Shown here: positions 15,837-20,000 of the stretch, in pieces | How the letters are laid out: the number at the start of each line of letters is the position of its first letter | Position numbering within the stretch: position 1 is the first letter of the stretch | Origin: Prorocentrum cordatum | Lineage: Eukaryota > Sar > Dinophyceae > Prorocentrales > Prorocentraceae | Length of the DNA: 20,000 bases | Reading direction: 5' to 3' | Assembly: GCA_963575745.1 (NCBI GenBank) | Contig: CAUYUJ010014618.1 | Span: forward strand, 45,001-65,000 | Made by a program: the position numbers and the translations under genes | Notes under the pieces: generated by a model | Databases searched by the model: none | Seen by the model: only the letters and a program-made list of their open reading frames with translations | What the model was told of the DNA's origin: nothing

Positions 15837-16110
15837 GCATCCTCGTCCTCCTTGCCTCCCCTTTGCGCCCCTCTTCTCCCCATGGGACCCCCTGCCCGCC
15901 CACCTCTCCCTCACTCCTCCTCGTGCGCATCCTCGTCCTCCTCGTGTCCTCCCCTTTGTGTTCCTCTCCTCCCCTGGGGACCTTTCTGCCCGCCCACCTC
16001 GTCCTCACTCCCTCTCGTGCGCATCCTCGTCCTCCTCCTCCTCCTCCTCCTGTCCTCCCCTCTGTGCCCCTCTTCCCCCCATGGAACCGCACGGTGCCCT
16101 CTGTGCCCCC
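15837..16110. repeat. 90-94-bp minisatellite, three units
   Basis: Units start with GCATCCTCGTCCTCC at 15837, 15927 and 16021. Each continues with CCTCCCCT(T/C)TG, a CCCCTGGGGAC- or CCCATGGGAC-like centre, GCCCGCCCACCTC and TCGTG. The third unit is interrupted by CCT expansion and is incomplete. Open frames through it are repeat artefacts. Confidence 0.8.
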
Positions 16111-16128
16111 CTCCTCGCGGCCCTCCTT

Positions 16129-16337
16129 TCGGATGCAACGCCTGGGAGGCCTAATGTTTACGAGGCCCTGGTCCGAAGTCTGGATGAATCCGGCTCAATC
16201 CCGCTAGCTTCGGGCAAATCCCGCTTAATCCAGTTAAAGCCCGCTAAATCGGCGGCCTACTCCAGCGTAGCAGCCCCCCAGAGTGGCTTAAGATTCCTTA
16301 GTCCTTCCGACGAAGACCTCCCAGTAGTTGCCTGCCT
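16129..16337. mobile_element. Inverted-repeat element carrying a 10-bp satellite, second copy
   Basis: Left GCAACGCCTGGGAGGC (16135-16150) pairs with ACCTCCCAGTAGTTGC (16316-16331), 13 of 16. Inside are GGCCCTGGTCCGAA, about seven 10-bp units in exact phase (16187 to about 16255; AATCCGGCTC, AATCCCGCTA, AATCCCGCTT and so on), then CAGCCCCCCAGAGTGGCTTA and CTTCCGACG. The order and the unique tail match 5121-5365, so the two copies are homologous along their length. It lies just after a pyrimidine tract and 180 bp before retro-element 2. Confidence 0.78.
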
Positions 16338-16514
16338 ACCCCCCCCCCCCCTCCAGGTCTTGGACTTCTCCTCGATGCCGGCGCCTAGCCAGAGCGCTGC
16401 GAGGCGCCGGCCTTGGGAGCGTCCGCAGGGCAGCGGCGGCGCGATTGGCGCGAGCTCCCTTGTCGTTAGAGGCGGAAAGCAGGGCCACCGCGGGGACGGG
16501 GGGACAGTGACAGC
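16338..16514. other. Spacer between the satellite element and the GGA tract
   Basis: GC-rich, with a C homopolymer at 16340-16352. A GGCGCCTAG...GAGGCGCCGGCC inverted motif occurs near 16380-16412. No gene recognised. Confidence 0.4.
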
Positions 16515-16654
16515 AGGAGGAGTAGGAGGAGGAGGAGGCGGAGGAGGAGGAAGAGGAGGAGGAGGGGAAGAGAAGGAGACGAAGCGGGGGAGAAGATGGA
16601 GGAGGAGAGGACGCGGACGAGGAGGAGGAGGAGGAGGAGGAGGAGAAGGAGGAG
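16515..16654. repeat. (GGA)n microsatellite at the 5' edge of retro-element 2
   Basis: About 140 bp of GGA with GAA, GGG and ACG interruptions. The first in-frame retro-element codons follow immediately. Confidence 0.97.
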
Positions 16655-17089
16655 GACGGGGTTCGGGTCCCGTCCTGGCTCGAGACGCTGCACAAGAGCA
16701 TCTCCGCAGATGCAGAGCTGTGCCCAGACTTGGCTTTTGGGTCGCTGGATCTCAAGAGTGCGTTCACCCGCTTGCATCGGAGGCCGGTGCTGCGCCGGGT
16801 GCGGGAGCGCTGCTTGGAGCTGGAGGGCCTGGTGGTGCAGTGGCACGGTCGTGCGACAGTACGCTCAGCTGCGGGGGCCGGCGGGGTGTCCCACCTGGTG
16901 GGACAGCAGGAGGGCCTCGACCAAGGGTGTCCCCTCAGCCCAGTTGTCTTGAGCGCTCCGGAGCTCCGCGCCCTGCGGGACTTCCTGCGCAGCCTGAACC
17001 TTCGCTGCAAGATGTGGGCTTACCTGGACGACGCCTGCCTGACAGTGCCGAAAGCCCACCTGCACCGGGCGTTCTCTCTGCCGATTTAG
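16655..17089 (+). pseudogene. Reverse transcriptase palm with motifs A, B and C (retro-element 2)
   Basis: The frame emerges from the GGA tract as GVRVPSWLETLHKSI (an RT lead-in). It reaches LDLKSAF, motif A, with Asp at 16748-16750, then GLDQGCPLSP, motif B, with Gln at 16922-16924, and AYLDDAC, motif C, with the two Asp at 17027-17032. All catalytic aspartates are present. The N-terminal fingers are missing, and no start codon can be assigned. The frame ends at TAG 17087-17089, where the next motif is found in another frame. Confidence 0.88.
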
Positions 17090-17287
17090 GCCTCGAGCTG
17101 AACACGAGCAAGACGCAAGACGAATATCTGGTGCCCAGACGGCCAGGTCACTGCGCTGCTTGACGGGACAGGGGCGTGGGTCGTGGACGCACTGCCTTGC
17201 TTGGGTAGTACTGTGGCCTTCGTCAGGGCCCGGCACGACGCGGACGACGAGGAGCGGAGGGACACGCTCGCAGAGGTCTTCGACTAG
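17080..17287 (+). pseudogene. RT post-palm segment, two frames (retro-element 2)
   Basis: ADLGLELNTSKTQ (about 17083-17121), the Leu-Asn ... Lys motif that follows the YxDD box, is in the frame ending at 17163. From about 17126 the homologous reading moves back to the motif-C frame with PDGQVTALLDG and ALPCLGSTVAFV (17186-17221), the LGS motif typical of non-LTR RTs. It ends at TAG 17285-17287. Two shifts within about 40 bp suggest compensating indels or sequence decay. Confidence 0.72.
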
Positions 17288-17625
17288 ACCTCCTAACCAC
17301 CTTGGCCGTGCGGCTTGCCGACTACGGAGAGGCGCTCGCCAAGCTGGACGCGGCGGGGCTCGAGAAACACGACTGTTTCAAATTTTTCCGCACCTACGTG
17401 AACGGCGCGGTGACGCACTTGCAGCGCGCCCGCCTTGCGCCGAAGGGGGCCTGGCGTTCCTTCGACGACGCGGTGGTGACGCAGGTCGAGCGCCTGGCCG
17501 GCCCGAGCCTCGCTGAAGACGGCCGCGCGGTCCTCTTCCTACCCGTGAAAGCAGGGGGGGCCGGCTTCGGGCCCGCGGAGCGCAGCGCCGACGCGGCCTG
17601 GCTGAGGCCGCGACGCCGATGCTGA
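17284..17625 (+). pseudogene. Thumb-like segment with LPxKxGG motif (retro-element 2)
   Basis: This segment opens with LDLLTTLAVRLADYG. It contains FDDAVVTQVERLAG and FLPVKAGGAGFG (about 17536-17571), a Leu-Pro ... Gly-Gly-x-Gly motif found after RT in elements with a C-terminal nuclease. It ends at TGA 17623-17625, and the reading continues in a third frame from about 17601 (AEAATPMLTAAVAEAQ). Confidence 0.7.
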
Positions 17626-18068
17626 CGGCCGCTGTGGCAGAGGCGCAGGTCCGCCTCCGGGCAGGGGGGGCCTTCGCCCCGCTGGACCCGCGGCGCCAGG
17701 TCAAGCAGCGCGCCTACACGAAGCAGGTGGCGGCCCGCGCGCACGCCGAACTCTGCGCGCGCCTCGCCGAGCCCGCGGCGGAGTTTCTTTTGTCCCATGG
17801 CGGGACCAGCGCAGTGGCGCTGCAGCCGCCGAGCTTGCCGCGACACCTTCAGGAAGACGACGAGTTCGCGGTCACGCTGCCGCCGAGCCTGCTGCACCTC
17901 GACCCAGCAGGCCAGGGCGGCGCACCGTGCCAGAACATGGCCGCGTCTACGGGCGCGCAGTGCGGGGCCAGCACGGCAGAACCCCATGCAGGGCACGCGG
18001 CCGTCTGCAACGCCGGGCTCAGTTTCGTGAGCCAGCACGACGGCGTCCGCGACCAGTTGGGCGATTAG
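17601..18068 (+). pseudogene. Pre-nuclease Cys/His region (retro-element 2)
   Basis: An Ala/Arg-rich helical region leads to a partial CCHC-like motif: Cys at 17961-17963, His at 17985-17987 and 17994-17996 (HAGHAAVC) and Cys at 18006-18008. Then comes QHDGVRDQLGD, aligned with the RHxxV motif at the start of the RLE. The Arg before His is Gln here. The frame stops at TAG 18066-18068 but resumes unchanged after it. Confidence 0.7.
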
Positions 18069-18278
18069 TTGTCGGAGCGTCATGGGTCTCAGTCCGCGAC
18101 GATTGAGCAGCGCATCACATCCTGGGACGCCGCAGTGACCGCGGAGGGCGCCCGAGCAGCCGTCCTCGACGTGGTCCTGGCGCATCCGGGCGGGCGCGCG
18201 TGCGTCGACACGAGCATGACCGAGGCCATCGTCGCCGAGGGCCGGCGCAACGGCCCGGGAGCGGGAGCAGGAGAATAA
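18069..18278 (+). pseudogene. Restriction-like endonuclease core (retro-element 2)
   Basis: It is in the same frame as the preceding segment. AVLDVVL holds Asp at 18168-18170, and RACVDTSMTEA holds Asp at 18207-18209. The 12 residues between them match the PD-x12-14-D spacing of the R2-type RLE active site, although Pro is replaced by Leu. This nuclease would cut the target DNA to prime reverse transcription. The frame runs out at TAA 18276-18278, after a shift near 18250. Confidence 0.7.
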
Positions 18279-18597
18279 TTCCCGCTACCCCGTCCCTGGC
18301 CTGATGGCCGCGGTGGCTGAGAGCGGCGGCTGCCTGGGGCGCGAGTTCGATTTCTTCCTGCGCGAGCGCGCCCCAGTGGACCTCGAGACCAGGGCCGATG
18401 CCCTGGCCGACGCGAGGCAGCGCATGGTCGCGGCCGTCGCGGCGACGCTGCTCAGCAGCGCGGGGGCGCGTGCAGTCGTCCCCCGCCCAAGGGCTGGGCC
18501 GCGGCCGGGCCCGCCCGCGGGCATTGCCTCGCCCGCCCCCCCCTTCCGCTCCTCTTCCCTTTTTTTCTCCGTTCCCCAGGCAGTGATAATAGATTAG
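18241..18597 (+). pseudogene. C-terminal end of the RLE protein (retro-element 2)
   Basis: The reading resumes as ATARERE and NNSRYPVPGL (about 18262-18303), in the place of the basic K/R..KY motif of RLEs. ESGGCLGREFDFFLRERAP and a helical RADALADARQR segment follow, and then sequence without conservation. TAG 18595-18597 is the first stop, but the conserved part ends near 18470. An Ala/Pro-rich end is probably beyond the true domain. Confidence 0.68.
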
Positions 18598-19115
18598 CTC
18601 CTCCCCCCGCGCCCCCCCTATGCTATCTGCGCTGCTCGCCTGCTTCCCATCCTCCTCGCCCTGCGTCCCTCGTCTCTCCCTCCTCGTGCTCTCTTGTTTC
18701 GCCTGGCGCCGTGGCCTCCTTCGCTCCTCTCGCCCGTCCCCGTCCTGGGAGCCTCCGTCGAGTCCGCCACTCGTCCCCGTCTGCTCGCTGGAGGGCGCGG
18801 TGTTTGATTAACTGGGGGTGCCAGATGTAGACTCCGCGCAGGGCGTCGCGGACATTATCTGGAGTGGCGCCAGGCCGCGCTGGCCCGCTTGCCTGGCAGG
18901 GCCGGCGGGTCAATCGACAACGCCAGACGGCCTGCATCCGCCCCCCCCCCATCCTGCTCCTGATCCTCCTCTTCTCCGCTTGTCATCGCCCCTTCCTCAG
19001 CAACCAGGCGCGGGCAGTGTCGGTCATGGGGCAGAATAGTGTGGATCGGACATGCAATCTCGCCCCCTGCTTTTGCCGTCTGGCCCGCCTCTGCCCGTTC
19101 CTTTCTTGGGATTAA
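18598..19115. other. 3' region of retro-element 2: pyrimidine-rich, no gene
   Basis: C/T-rich from about 18598 to 18790, then mixed GC-rich DNA. It may include the element's 3' UTR. No poly-A or short-repeat end marking a 3' terminus was found, so the boundary is uncertain. Confidence 0.45.
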
Positions 19116-19330
19116 GTGGTGGTGGTGGTGGGGGGAGGAAGATGAGGAGGAGGAGGAGGAGGAGGTGGAGGAGGAGGACAAGGAGGAGGAGGAGGATAAA
19201 TGACAAGAGAACAAAAACAAACGAAGAGGGGGATGAGGAGGAGCAGAAGGAAAAAGAGGAGGAGGGGGAGGGGAAGGAGGAGCAGAAGGAGGATGAAAAG
19301 AGGAAAAGAAGAGAGAAAAAGAGGGACGAC
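19116..19330. repeat. (GTG)n then (GGA)n and purine-rich tract
   Basis: Five or so GTG units (19116-19130) run into GGA repeats (19141-19197). A degenerate purine stretch with AAAGAGGAGG and AAGAGAAAAA units continues to 19330. Confidence 0.93.
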
Positions 19331-20000
19331 GGCGAGGGGCGAGGGGTGATTCGGAGGCCTGGGAGGCCGGCGCCCGCCCCCACGCCAGAGCCCCACGCTT
19401 GTCGGGGGCGCCTTGCTACACTGACGTCCGACGTCGTGGTTTTCCGCCGCGGGTTTGTCGCAGTGTTGGGCACAGCGCTGGCTGACCGCCCCGGCCGCTC
19501 AAAAACGACGCACCTCGCCATGTGAGTGCCCGTCCCTCCCTCCCCTCCCCCCTCCCCTCCCTCGCGGCCGCTTTCGCTCGTTTACCCCCTTCCTGCCGCC
19601 GGTTAACTTGCGCTTGCCGTTGCCTGGGCCGCTTGTGAGCACGCGTGCGGACTGCCTCGGCCGCGCTGCGACGTCAAACGTTTGTTCATGCCTGCCGCGC
19701 GCACAGGGGTATGGGGGAGGGGGGGGGTCTGAGAAGGCGCCTGCGCCTTAGAAGCGCTGGCCTCATCTACAATCAGCAGCCTCCTTCTAAGAGGTTTTTT
19801 CGTCTCCCCCCCTCTTCGCACCTCCAAGTTTGGGCAGCAACCGTGGAACCAGCGTTGGGCCGCATTCGGATTGCATTACGGCCGTTCCGCCTGCTTTTCC
19901 TTGTACTTCTTGTTTATCGTCCCCCATGTGTTGTATTCGCTTTCTTCGTGGAACGGCGGATCCGGTCCAAGATCTGGTCCCAGTCCGGTCCCACATGTGT
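19331..20000. other. Right end without a supported gene
   Basis: Open frames exist (for example ending at 19525), and a GTGAGTG string at 19522-19528 resembles a 5' splice site, but there is no domain to back an exon. CCTCCCCTCC-type runs lie at 19535-19562 and a G run at about 19718-19727. Confidence 0.45.

Larger units (their letters stand above)
16655..18600 (+). mobile_element. Retro-element 2: 5'-truncated non-LTR retrotransposon with a restriction-like endonuclease
   Basis: A coding body of about 640 codons can be traced on the plus strand: RT motifs A to C, post-palm, a thumb-like region, a Cys/His motif and an RLE-type endonuclease, then a short C-terminal domain. This order (RT first, endonuclease after) is that of R2, R4/Dong, NeSL and CRE elements, not of elements with an N-terminal APE nuclease. 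It is decayed, with frameshifts near 17085, 17125, 17283, 17605 and 18250 and a stop at 18066. The 5' end is cut at a GGA tract, and another GGA tract begins at 19141, about 540 bp past the stop. RLE elements are often site-specific, and Dong inserts into TAA repeats. Confidence 0.8.

Noticed and set aside
14389-16207. Two 440-codon open frames over 14.4-16.2 kb
   Set aside because: They cross an inverted-repeat element, a TCG microsatellite and a minisatellite, and change character at each repeat boundary.
18623-18952. Minus-strand small protein over 18.6-18.95 kb
   Set aside because: The frame is low-complexity in its second half and shows no motif. It probably lies in the 3' region of retro-element 2.
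19516-19530. 5' splice site ending an exon at 19.52 kb
   Set aside because: A GTGAGTG match alone is too common. No coding domain precedes it and no acceptor partner was identified.

Overview
This window looks like nuclear DNA of a dinoflagellate. The evidence is indirect. It is very GC-rich and has no recognisable host gene. It is packed with long CCT/GGA and CGT microsatellites and dispersed inverted repeats. It also holds two decayed non-LTR retrotransposon bodies whose protein style, as far as I remember such sequences, matches the reverse transcriptase (RT) families common in dinoflagellate genomes such as Prorocentrum. No spliced-leader, rRNA or tRNA sequence was seen, so the assignment is an inference.

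Layout. 1-1.02 kb: a repeat pair shared with 3.2-3.6 kb, then a 387-bp composite palindrome (397-783) and a second palindrome (831-936), flanked by direct repeats. 1.5-2.3 kb: further foldback palindromes and a candidate 604-bp element with inverted ends (1683-2286). 2.5-3.6 kb: TG microsatellites, a 5-unit 10-bp repeat, a 15-bp minisatellite and the second copy of the repeat pair. 4.9-5.4 kb: a CCT tract and a 10-bp-phased satellite enclosed by near-perfect inverted repeats. 6.4-7.2 kb: a foldback element and a 169-bp inverted-repeat element between 18-bp direct repeats, with a second copy at 14.6 kb. 8.3-11.3 kb: mostly microsatellite and low-complexity DNA.

11.3-13.9 kb: retro-element 1, plus strand. 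It has an RT palm, a C-terminal zinc-knuckle region, an RNase H domain with all four acidic residues, and a Cys/His tail. It is broken by two in-frame stops and one frameshift. 14.0-16.1 kb: CCT and CGT tracts, the second copy of the 7-kb element and a 90-94-bp minisatellite. 16.13-16.33 kb: another inverted-repeat satellite element. 16.65-18.6 kb: retro-element 2, plus strand. It has RT motifs A, B and C followed by a C-terminal region matching the restriction-like endonuclease (RLE) layout of R2/CRE-type elements. It is broken by several frameshifts and a stop. 18.6-20 kb: pyrimidine- and purine-rich DNA with no supported gene.

Nothing here forms a working pathway. The window is a graveyard of mobile DNA. 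The most interesting signals are (i) a family of short elements whose shared inverted termini enclose exactly 10-bp-phased tandem repeats, and (ii) two 5'-truncated retro-elements, each lying between GGA/CCT tracts, which suggests microsatellite targeting or microsatellite-mediated rearrangement.
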